From JBHICC01 sp046759385 (GTDB lineage: Bacteria; Pseudomonadota; Gammaproteobacteria; Acidiferrobacterales; SPGG2): a stretch of 64,000 nt of DNA. The notes beneath the pieces are model-generated. The model worked only from the letters and a program-made list of their open reading frames with translations, had not been told where the DNA came from and did no database searches. Positions within the stretch are counted from its first letter, which is position 1; every line of letters begins with the position of its first letter. The DNA is taken from the NCBI GenBank assembly GCA_046759385.1, contig JBHICC010000012.1, positions 1 to 64,000 on the forward strand, in the 5' to 3' direction. This document shows, piece by piece, positions 35,205 through 42,496 of the stretch. The position numbers and the translations under genes are program-made.

Positions 35205-35729
35205 TTGAGCTTTCTGGCGGTCGTCGCTATTGCTGTGGTTGTACTACGCGATCTGTTCGCGGTCGTTATGCTATTCGGCATCTATAGTTTGCTCTCCGCG
35301 GGCATCTTCCTGGTGCTGGATGCGGTCGACGTCGCCTTCACCGAAGCGGCCGTCGGTGCTGGAATCTCCACGGTGCTGATGCTCGCCACGTTGGCCTTGA
35401 CTTCGCGTGAGGAAAAAATGCGATCGTCACACACGCTGATCTCGCTTGTAGTGGTAGGCATTACCGGCGCTGCGCTGATCTATGGGACGATCGATATGCC
35501 GAAGTACGGGGACCCCAAGGCACCTATCCATCAGCACGTAGCACCGCGCTACATCAATGATTCACCGAAAGAGACTGGAATTCCCAACATCGTTACTTCG
35601 GTGCTTGCCAGCTATCGAGGCTACGACACGCTCGGCGAAGTCACCGTGATCTTCACCGCTGGCGTTGGCGTGATGTTGCTGCTCGGTGCACACGGCCGGC
35701 AACGCAAGCGAAAAGGGCGCAAGCGATGA
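35205..35729 (+). CDS. DUF4040/MbhE-like antiporter subunit (equivalent of the MrpA C-terminus)
   Basis: A 174-residue membrane protein. The N-terminal half (LRDLFAVVMLFGIYSLLSAG, then DAVDVAFTEAAVGAGISTVL) is the DUF4040/MbhD domain, and the C-terminal half with GIPNIVTSVLASYRGYDTLG is MbhE-like. In classical Mrp this corresponds to the C-terminus of MrpA; here it is a separate gene, as in Mbh complexes where D and E are usually two proteins. The given start is TTG; an ATC at 35178 with a good ribosome site may be the real one. It overlaps mrpB by 4 bases. Confidence 0.85.
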   Translation: MSFLAVVAIAVVVLRDLFAVVMLFGIYSLLSAGIFLVLDAVDVAFTEAAVGAGISTVLMLATLALTSREEKMRSSHTLISLVVVGITGAALIYGTIDMPKYGDPKAPIHQHVAPRYINDSPKETGIPNIVTSVLASYRGYDTLGEVTVIFTAGVGVMLLLGAHGRQRKRKGRKR

Positions 35730-36142
35730 AGTACGTCGTGCTGCGTGTGATCGCCAAGCTCCTGATACCCCTCATACTGCTGTTCGCGTTGTATGTACAG
35801 TTCCATGGTGACTACGGTCCAGGCGGTGGTTTCCAGGCAGGTGTGATCTTCGGCGCTGGATTCATCCTTTACGCACTGATCTTCGGTGTTGACACAGCGA
35901 GCAAGGTTGCACGGCCAGGGGTCGTGCGTGTGTTGGTTGCACTGGGTGTGCTGATCTTTGCCGGAGTCGGGGTGGTCTCCTTGCTGCTTGGCGGCCGCTA
36001 CCTGGATTACAGCGTGCTCGCTCACGACCCTGTGCGCGGCCAACATTTGGGGATCTTTCTAGTCGAGCTCGGGGTCGGGATTACAGTCGCGGCGGTCATG
36101 ATCACGATCTTTTTTGCCTTTGCCGGTCGAGAGCGATCCTGA
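35726..36142 (+). CDS. mrpB: Mrp-type antiporter subunit B
   Basis: A 138-residue, four-span MnhB/MrpB protein. The signature YVQFHGDYGPGGGFQAGVI (about 24-42) and GVGVVSLLLGGRYLDY are clear. Start and stop overlap the neighbouring genes (ATGA and shared-base junctions), so expression is coupled. The order B-C-D after the DUF4040 gene is the standard one. Confidence 0.95.
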   Translation: MKYVVLRVIAKLLIPLILLFALYVQFHGDYGPGGGFQAGVIFGAGFILYALIFGVDTASKVARPGVVRVLVALGVLIFAGVGVVSLLLGGRYLDYSVLAHDPVRGQHLGIFLVELGVGITVAAVMITIFFAFAGRERS

Positions 36143-36495
36143 TGGAGCTGCTAGGGCTATACAACTATTGGGTTGTGATCCTGTTGATGATGGCGGGCTT
36201 TTTCGTGGTCATCTCACGCGGCAATCTCGTAAAAAAAATCGTCGGCCTAAACCTTTTCCAGACAGCTGTTTTTATCCTCTATATCTCCATGAGTAAGGTC
36301 CAGGGAGGTACACCGCCCATCATCAAGGACGGTTTTACACTCTACTCTAACCCGTTACCACATGTTCTGATACTGACGGCCATCGTCGTGGGTGTCGCCA
36401 CCACGGCGCTCGGCCTGGCGCTCGTTGTCCGCATCAGGGAAGCCTACGGTACGGTCGAGGAAGACGACATTCATCGCCAGGACGAGCTGTCGTGA
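36142..36495 (+). CDS. mrpC: Mrp-type antiporter subunit C (NuoK-like)
   Basis: A 117-residue, three-span NuoK homologue. Seen: NYWVVILLMMAGFFVVISRG as the first span, KIVGLNLFQTAVFILYIS, and the HVLILTAIVVGVATTALGLAL third span, typical of MnhC. It starts at the last base of mrpB and overlaps mrpD by 4 bases. NuoK-like subunits sit at the interface between antiporter-like subunits. Confidence 0.95.
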   Translation: MELLGLYNYWVVILLMMAGFFVVISRGNLVKKIVGLNLFQTAVFILYISMSKVQGGTPPIIKDGFTLYSNPLPHVLILTAIVVGVATTALGLALVVRIREAYGTVEEDDIHRQDELS

Positions 36496-37973
36496 TCATG
36501 CAGCATCTACCCGCTTTGCAGGTTGTAATTCCCCTGCTGGGCGCACCGCTGTGTGTGTTGTTCAACAACGGCCGTGTGGCATGGGTGCTGAGCGCGATCG
36601 CGAGTTGGATCGCACTCGTGATCGCAATCCTCCTGCTCGACCAAGTCCTGGCAACGGGAACGATATCGTACGAGATCGGTGGTTGGGCCGCGCCGTGGGG
36701 CATCGAGTACCGCATTGACGCCGTCAATGCTTTCGTGATTCTGATCGTGGCCGCGATCGGCGCGTTGGTGCTGCCGTACGCCGCCCGCAGTGTTACCCGT
36801 GAGATTGCCAGCGAGCGTATCGCACTATTCTATGCCGCTTACCTCCTGTGTTTAGCAGGCCTGCTTGGCATTGCGATAACTGGAGACGCATTCAATCTTT
36901 TCGTGTTTCTCGAAATTTCGTCGCTATCGTCCTACATCCTGATTAGTTTAGGGGGCGAACGGCGCGCCCTAACTGCTGCCTACCAGTACCTCATCATGGG
37001 CACCATCGGTGCCACGTTTATTCTAATCGGCGTTGGATTGCTCTACATGATGACTGGTACGCTCAATATGGCCGATCTCGCACAACGCGTTCCGGCGGTC
37101 GCTGACACGCGCACGGTGCGCGCGGCGAGCGCGTTTCTGACAGTTGGAATAAGTCTAAAGTTGGCCTTGTTCCCGCTGCATCTGTGGCTACCCAACGCCT
37201 ATGCTTACGCGCCGTCGGCGGTAACGGCATTCCTCGCCGCGACAGCAACCAAGGTCGCCGTGTATATGTTGCTGCGCTTCATGTTCACGGTCTTCGGCAC
37301 CGCGCTCACATTCGAAACGATGCTGGTGGATGAAATTCTGCTGCCTTTATCCCTGATCGCGGTGTTTAGTGCATCGATCGTTGCGATCTTTCAGGAAAAC
37401 ATGAAGCGCATGCTCGCTTACTCTAGCGTCGCGCAGATCGGCTACATGATCTTGGGTGTGAGCTTCGCCTCGGTGACAGGGCTCACGGCCACAATTCTGC
37501 ATCTATTTAACCACGCGTTGATGAAAGGCGCGTTGTTTCTAGCGTTGGGCTCTATTTTTTACCAGCTCGGCTCCGTTCAGATTAACGATATTGCCGGCCT
37601 TGCACGACGCATGCCGTGGACCTTTGCCGCCATTGTCCTCGGTGGTTTGAGCTTGATCGGCGTGCCGCTTACAGTTGGATTCATCAGCAAATGGTACTTG
37701 ATACTTGCCGCGCTTGAACGTGACCTAACTTGGGTTGCGGTCCTCGTGCTTATCGGTTCCCTGCTCGCTGTAGTCTATATGTGGCGCATCGTTGAAGCCG
37801 CTTTCTTCAGGCCCGTCCCCAAAGGCATTACCCGCTCCCAGGAGGTGCCGCTTGCGCTGCTTGTGCCCACCTGGATATTGATCGTCGCGAATGTGTACTT
37901 CGGCATAGACACAGATCTTACAGTCGGTGTTGCACAACGCGCGGCCGCCTGGCTCATGGGAAGTCCAGTCTAA
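36492..37973 (+). CDS. mrpD: Mrp-type antiporter subunit D, first copy
   Basis: A 493-residue NuoL/M/N-type ion-translocating subunit with about 14 spans. The key polar residues of the channel family are kept: Glu141 in FVFLEISSLSSYIL, Lys223 in GISLKLALFPLHLWLP and Lys254 in ATATKVAVYML. The start is GTG at 36492, with an ATG two codons later; the GTG overlaps the mrpC stop. Adjacent D2 and D3 genes give the complex three such subunits. Confidence 0.95.
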   Translation: MIMQHLPALQVVIPLLGAPLCVLFNNGRVAWVLSAIASWIALVIAILLLDQVLATGTISYEIGGWAAPWGIEYRIDAVNAFVILIVAAIGALVLPYAARSVTREIASERIALFYAAYLLCLAGLLGIAITGDAFNLFVFLEISSLSSYILISLGGERRALTAAYQYLIMGTIGATFILIGVGLLYMMTGTLNMADLAQRVPAVADTRTVRAASAFLTVGISLKLALFPLHLWLPNAYAYAPSAVTAFLAATATKVAVYMLLRFMFTVFGTALTFETMLVDEILLPLSLIAVFSASIVAIFQENMKRMLAYSSVAQIGYMILGVSFASVTGLTATILHLFNHALMKGALFLALGSIFYQLGSVQINDIAGLARRMPWTFAAIVLGGLSLIGVPLTVGFISKWYLILAALERDLTWVAVLVLIGSLLAVVYMWRIVEAAFFRPVPKGITRSQEVPLALLVPTWILIVANVYFGIDTDLTVGVAQRAAAWLMGSPV

Positions 37974-39433
37974 TGAGTGCTAGCACGATCCTGTGGCTCA
38001 CTCTCGCAGTGCCGCTACTCGCTGCGGTGCTCATCGCTATGCTGGACCGACGTCCGAATCCGCGCGAAGCAGTCACACTCCTCAGTGCAGGTACGCTGTT
38101 TGCGCTGGTTTTGCAGCTCTGGATCGGATTTCAGACGGGTGAACGTCCGGCCGTCGTTCTCATCGAGACACTACCGGGCCTGCCACTAGCACTCGCTGTC
38201 GAACCACTTGGACTGCTTTTTGCCCTGGTTGCGAGCTTCCTTTGGATTGTGACTTCGCTGTACTCGATCGGTTACATGCGCGGTCACCACGAGAAACATC
38301 AGACACGATTCTACAGTGCGTTTGCTATCGCCTTAGCTAGCACTATGGGTGTCGCGTTCGCCGCTAACATGTTTACCTTGTTCGTTTGTTATGAGGCCTT
38401 AACCCTCTCGACCTATCCCTTAGTGACGCATTCAGGGACCCAAGAAGCGCGTCGCGCGGGCCGAGTCTACTTGGGTGTTTTGCTCAGCACCTCGATCGGG
38501 TTGCAGCTGCTTGCCATCATCTGGACTTGGACGTTGACCGGCACACTGGATTTTCGCCAAGGCGGTATCCTGCAAGACGCGGCGCCGGCACCCGTCGTGG
38601 GGCTGTTGTATGCCCTGTACATCTTTGGCATCGGCAAAGCCGCAATCATGCCTTTGCATCGCTGGCTGCCGGCGGCGATGGTCGCACCGACGCCAGTTAG
38701 TGCGTTGCTACACGCGGTGGCTGTCGTCAAGGCAGGCGTGTTCACCATTCTAAAGGTCACGCTCTATGTGTTCGGGCTCGATCTGCTTAGCGATAGCGGT
38801 GCCAGCGAATGGCTACTCTACGTTGCAGCGGCAACCATCCTCATCGCCTCGTTAGTGGCGATGACGAAAGACAATCTGAAAGCGCGACTAGCCTACTCCA
38901 CGGTCAGCCAGTTGAGTTACGTGGTGCTGGGCGCATTGCTGGCCAACGCCTGGGGGATTGTCGGCGGTGCCATGCACATTGCCATGCACGCCTTCGGCAA
39001 AATCACGCTGTTCTTCTGCGCCGGCGCGATCTTAGTGGCGACCCACAAAACCGAGGTCAGTCAAATGCGCGGCCTCGGTCGCGCCATGCCGATCACCATG
39101 GGCGCATTCTTCATAGGAAGTTTAAGCGTTATTGGCTTACCACCGATGGGCGGTCTGTGGAGCAAATGGTACCTCGCGCTCGGTACCTTGGATGCGGGCC
39201 AGCTCACGCTGCTGGCAGTCTTAATGATCAGCTCGCTGCTCAATATCGCCTACCTGCTGCCCATCCCAATTCGCGGTTTCTTCCAGGCTCCGGACGGCGG
39301 CGAAAAGTCGCATGGAATACAGGAGGGGCCCGTCCCCTGCATGGTCGCCATTGCACTTACGGCCTTCGGGTGCCTGTGGTTGTTCTTTTATCCAGAGCCG
39401 TTGTATCGGCTCGCAAGCTTATTAGTCGTATGA
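37973..39433 (+). CDS. Mrp-type antiporter D-like subunit, second copy (D2)
   Basis: A 486-residue NuoL/M-type channel subunit that follows mrpD with a one-base overlap (TAATG). Glu141 (FVCYEALTLSTYPLV), Lys222 (GIGKAAIMPLHRWLP) and Lys253 (AVVKAGVFTIL) are at the expected places, so it is probably functional in ion transfer. Sequence around the motifs differs clearly from the first copy, which argues against a recent duplication. It may take the place of the missing MrpA N-terminal domain (inference). Confidence 0.92.
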   Translation: MSASTILWLTLAVPLLAAVLIAMLDRRPNPREAVTLLSAGTLFALVLQLWIGFQTGERPAVVLIETLPGLPLALAVEPLGLLFALVASFLWIVTSLYSIGYMRGHHEKHQTRFYSAFAIALASTMGVAFAANMFTLFVCYEALTLSTYPLVTHSGTQEARRAGRVYLGVLLSTSIGLQLLAIIWTWTLTGTLDFRQGGILQDAAPAPVVGLLYALYIFGIGKAAIMPLHRWLPAAMVAPTPVSALLHAVAVVKAGVFTILKVTLYVFGLDLLSDSGASEWLLYVAAATILIASLVAMTKDNLKARLAYSTVSQLSYVVLGALLANAWGIVGGAMHIAMHAFGKITLFFCAGAILVATHKTEVSQMRGLGRAMPITMGAFFIGSLSVIGLPPMGGLWSKWYLALGTLDAGQLTLLAVLMISSLLNIAYLLPIPIRGFFQAPDGGEKSHGIQEGPVPCMVAIALTAFGCLWLFFYPEPLYRLASLLVV

Positions 39434-39440
39434 GGCTAAC

Positions 39441-39710
39441 GTGATGAAACGCAGAACAACTAAAGAGCGATCACATGTGTTCGATAAGCCAGAAAACACT
39501 CGAAGGACATTGCGTCTGCTGTACTGGATTTGCGCTGCGCTGTTCTTAGTCGACTTCGTCTATCACCGCCATGTGATCGACCCCTGGGAGGATTTGCTCG
39601 GTTTCTACGCAGTGTATGGCTTCGTGGCCTGCACAATCCTGGTGCTGGTCGCAAAGCAGATGCGCAAGGTCTTGATGCGCAGGGAAGACTTTTACGATCG
39701 AAATGACTGA
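39441..39710 (+). CDS. Small membrane protein within the antiporter operon
   Basis: An 89-residue protein with a basic N-terminus, two spans (about 28-43 and 54-72: LLYWICAALFLVDFVYH, FYAVYGFVACTILVLVAK), then a charged tail LMRREDFYDRND. It starts 7 bases after D2 and overlaps the D3 start by 8 bases, so it is part of the operon. I do not recognise a named family; similar small proteins beside Mrp-like clusters are recalled, not verified. A structural subunit role is inferred. Confidence 0.8.
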   Translation: MMKRRTTKERSHVFDKPENTRRTLRLLYWICAALFLVDFVYHRHVIDPWEDLLGFYAVYGFVACTILVLVAKQMRKVLMRREDFYDRND

Positions 39711-41391
39711 GCTGCCGCCGTTTGCACTCTTTTTTTTCGGAGCGCTGCTAGCGGCGCTGACCCGCGGCTACGCGCGCAGCGTACTGCTGCTGCTTATCCC
39801 GATTGCCGGTGGCTTGCATCTGCTCAGTGTGGAGCCAGGCATTTACTGGCAGGTTACGATCTTCGATTACAACCTAACGCTCTACCGTGTTGACCGTCTA
39901 AGCCTGCTGTTTGGCTACCTATTCCACATTGCCGCTTTCCTGGGCATCTTGTTCAGCCTGCATGTGCGCGACACAGGTCAACACGTGGCCGCCTTGCTGT
40001 ATGCGGGTAGCGCACTCGGCGCCGTCTTTGCAGGCGATCTGATCACGTTGTTTGTCTTTTGGGAGCTGCTTGCGATCACGTCTGTTTTTCTGATTTGGGC
40101 GCGTCGCACCGACCGCGCCATAGGCGCTGGTTTCCGCTACCTGATTATTCAGGTGGGCTCCGGTGTGCTGTTGCTCTGCGGTATCCTGATTCACTATCAC
40201 GATACCGGCAGCTTGGCTTTCAATTATCTGGGCCTAGAAGGCCTTGCCGCATGGTTGATTTTCATCGCCTTCGGTATCAAATGCGCTTTCCCGCTGCTGC
40301 ACAATTGGCTGACCGATAGCTATCCCGAGGCGACGCCCACAGGTGCGGTGTTCCTTAGCAGCTTTACCACGAAGCTTGCGGTGTATGCGCTCGCACGCAC
40401 GTTTCCGGGAACTGAGCTATTGGTATACATCGGCGCCGTGATGACGTGTTTTCCGATCTTCTACGCCGTGATCGAGAACGACCTCAGACGCGTGCTGACT
40501 TACAGTATGATCAATCAGCTTGGCTTTATGGTGTGCGGGATCGGCATCGGCACGGCGCTGGCCGTCAACGGGGCCGTTGCTCATGCATTCAACGATGTAA
40601 TCTTTAAAGGGCTGTTGTTCATGGCGATGGGGGCGGTATTACACATGACCGGGCGCATCAACGGCTCGGACCTCGGCGGTCTGTACAAGAGCATGCCGAT
40701 TACGACCGGTTTTTGCATCGTCGGGGCCTGCTCGATATCGGCGTTTCCACTGTTCAGCGGGTTTGTGAGCAAATCACTCGTGATGGCTGCCGCCTTGGAG
40801 GAAGGCTATCACTGGGTGTGGCTCGCACTGTTGTTTGCCTCCGCCGGAGTGTTCCATCACGCGGGCATCAAGATTCCGTTCTTCGCGTTCTTTGCGCACG
40901 ACGCTGGCATTCGCACCAAAGAGCCACCGCTTAATATGCTCATCGCCATGGGTATCGCCGCATTCCTGTGTGTCTTCATCGGCTCCTACCCATGGCTTCT
41001 GTATAGCCTGTTGCCCTTCGTCGTTCATTATTCTCCATATGATGCAACCCACGTAATCGCGCAGCTGCAACTGTTGTTCTTTTCGGCGCTGGCATTCACG
41101 TGGCTAAAGCTGTCCGGGCTATATCCGCCGGAGCTGCGTTCGACAAACCTGGACGCTGAATGGGTCTACCGCTGGCTCAGTCCGCGCGTGGTCCATAGGC
41201 TACTGGCCGCCGGGCGTCCTATCGATCGGGGTATTCGAAACGCGTTCGCGCGTCGCGTGAAGCATTTCATCGAGATGTTGTGGGAACATCACGGGCCGCA
41301 GGGTGTGCTCGCGCGCGGCTGGCCAACGGGAAGTATGGTCTTGTGGGTGGCGGTGTTATTGGGCGTGTATCTGTTCGTATATTATCTGTAA
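39703..41391 (+). CDS. Mrp-type antiporter D-like subunit, third copy (D3) with C-terminal extension
   Basis: A 562-residue NuoL/M-type channel subunit and the last gene of the operon. It has Glu121 (FVFWELLAITSVFLIW), Lys193 (AFGIKCAFPLLHNWL) and Lys224 (FTTKLAVYAL). About 75 residues longer than the other two, it ends with an amphipathic stretch (WVYRWLSPRVVHRLLAAG, then the region to about 540) and a final span, recalling the lateral helix of NuoL but shorter. That extension may tie the subunits together (inference). Confidence 0.92.
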   Translation: MTELPPFALFFFGALLAALTRGYARSVLLLLIPIAGGLHLLSVEPGIYWQVTIFDYNLTLYRVDRLSLLFGYLFHIAAFLGILFSLHVRDTGQHVAALLYAGSALGAVFAGDLITLFVFWELLAITSVFLIWARRTDRAIGAGFRYLIIQVGSGVLLLCGILIHYHDTGSLAFNYLGLEGLAAWLIFIAFGIKCAFPLLHNWLTDSYPEATPTGAVFLSSFTTKLAVYALARTFPGTELLVYIGAVMTCFPIFYAVIENDLRRVLTYSMINQLGFMVCGIGIGTALAVNGAVAHAFNDVIFKGLLFMAMGAVLHMTGRINGSDLGGLYKSMPITTGFCIVGACSISAFPLFSGFVSKSLVMAAALEEGYHWVWLALLFASAGVFHHAGIKIPFFAFFAHDAGIRTKEPPLNMLIAMGIAAFLCVFIGSYPWLLYSLLPFVVHYSPYDATHVIAQLQLLFFSALAFTWLKLSGLYPPELRSTNLDAEWVYRWLSPRVVHRLLAAGRPIDRGIRNAFARRVKHFIEMLWEHHGPQGVLARGWPTGSMVLWVAVLLGVYLFVYYL

Positions 41392-41399
41392 TTTTGTAA

Positions 41400-41530
41400 A
41401 CCGTTAGTCGGCCGCTCCTGTGCGTCTCGGCAACTGCTCCTGCGTTGCCCTCGGCCGCCGTTCCGGACGCGGCCCTACCTCCTCCATCCATGGAGTCGTA
41501 CCTCCCTACATCCTGTGGGTCGCCTGCACT
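41400..41530. repeat. Intergenic segment rich in small palindromes
   Basis: Between the antiporter operon and tsaB lie CTCCATCCATGGAG, CCTACATCCTGTGGG and GGCAACTGCTCCTGCGTTGCC, alternating with GC-rich linkers. This resembles dispersed palindromic intergenic elements of Gammaproteobacteria. Only one copy is in the window. Confidence 0.35.
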
Positions 41531-41590
41531 TCGTGAGTCGTTAACCTCGTCGAAACCTTAAAGCCGCAGTTCGCAGGTTACGACTCACGC
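41531..41590. repeat. Heptamer-type inverted repeat over the tsaB stop, copy E
   Basis: CGTGAGTCGTTAACCT (41532-41547) and AGGTTACGACTCACG (41575-41589) are inverted copies with one extra base. The tsaB stop codon (41578-41580) and its last codons lie in the right arm. The units CGTGAGT and CGTTAAC match those at copies A and B. Confidence 0.6.
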
Positions 41591-42243
41591 ACGACAACTG
41601 CGTCGCGCATGTAAAGCGGCAGCGCCTGCTCTGCACTAACTGCCTTACCAGAGTCAAAACCAACCGCACCGAGCCGCGCAACGTATTGCGCGCGCGGATA
41701 ACATTGACGCCGCCAGCCCTTAACACGTTCCCCTAGCCGCCGCATAAGCACTTCATGGTAACGGTCCCAGCCACTGCCTGTGCCCAACCAATCGCCTTCC
41801 TTCGGTACTGGCACTTGCTCAGGCGTAACCACACATTCACTGCCAATGAGCTCGATCTGGCCCTGTGCGTGGCAACTGTACGCCGCCCAATAGATTTCAG
41901 ACATACGGGCATCAAATGCCGTCAGCACACGGGGCGCCTCTTGCGCCACCGCCAAAGCGGCTAACGAAGATATCGGTACGACGGGTAGATCGGCACCAAA
42001 AGCTAGTCCCTGAATAACGCCTGTGCCGATGCGAAGCCCCGTAAACGAGCCTGGCCCACGGCCGAAGGCCAGCGCATCCAGCTGCGTCAACGTTAGTTCA
42101 GTCTCGGCGAGCAGCTCCTCCACCATGACCAAAATTCGCGACGAATGCTTTTGTCCCAGCTCGAACCGTTCCTGCACGGTGTCGAGTGCCATCACCGCAA
42201 CGCTGCACGCTTCGGTGGAGGTATCAAGTGCAAGGAGCTTCAT
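41578..42243 (-). CDS. tsaB: tRNA threonylcarbamoyladenosine synthesis protein TsaB
   Basis: Partner of TsaD in making t6A37 in ANN-decoding tRNAs. The 221 residues from the ATG at 42243 begin MKLLALDTSTEACSVAV and carry LLAETELTLTQLDALAFGRG, GPGSFTGLRIGTGVIQGLA and SSLAALA, the ASKHA-fold family pattern. An in-frame start at 42273 adds ten residues not seen in TsaB. The last codons fall in a repeat arm, so the C-terminal end VVVRES may be recently altered. The approximately 250-base gap to the helicase gene holds nothing I can support. Confidence 0.95.
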   Translation of the reverse strand: MKLLALDTSTEACSVAVMALDTVQERFELGQKHSSRILVMVEELLAETELTLTQLDALAFGRGPGSFTGLRIGTGVIQGLAFGADLPVVPISSLAALAVAQEAPRVLTAFDARMSEIYWAAYSCHAQGQIELIGSECVVTPEQVPVPKEGDWLGTGSGWDRYHEVLMRRLGERVKGWRRQCYPRAQYVARLGAVGFDSGKAVSAEQALPLYMRDAVVVRES

Positions 42244-42496
42244 GTGCTTGTTTCTGAAGTCGACACATGACAACCATGCCGTAGACAGGGTTGTTGATCA
42301 AGCGTAAGAGAAAAGGGTGAAGGGCCTTGCAACGGTAGAGATCGCGAGCGGAAATTTCGCTGTGGTGGTTCTCCTCTGCACCAAACGGCGCGCAGGGCTC
42401 TACGTACAATCACTGCATGGTAGGTATCACCGGTACGGACAGGACTATTTCGTGCGTACTCTGGCCACCCGTATTGCAAGGTGATGCGGGGAAATC

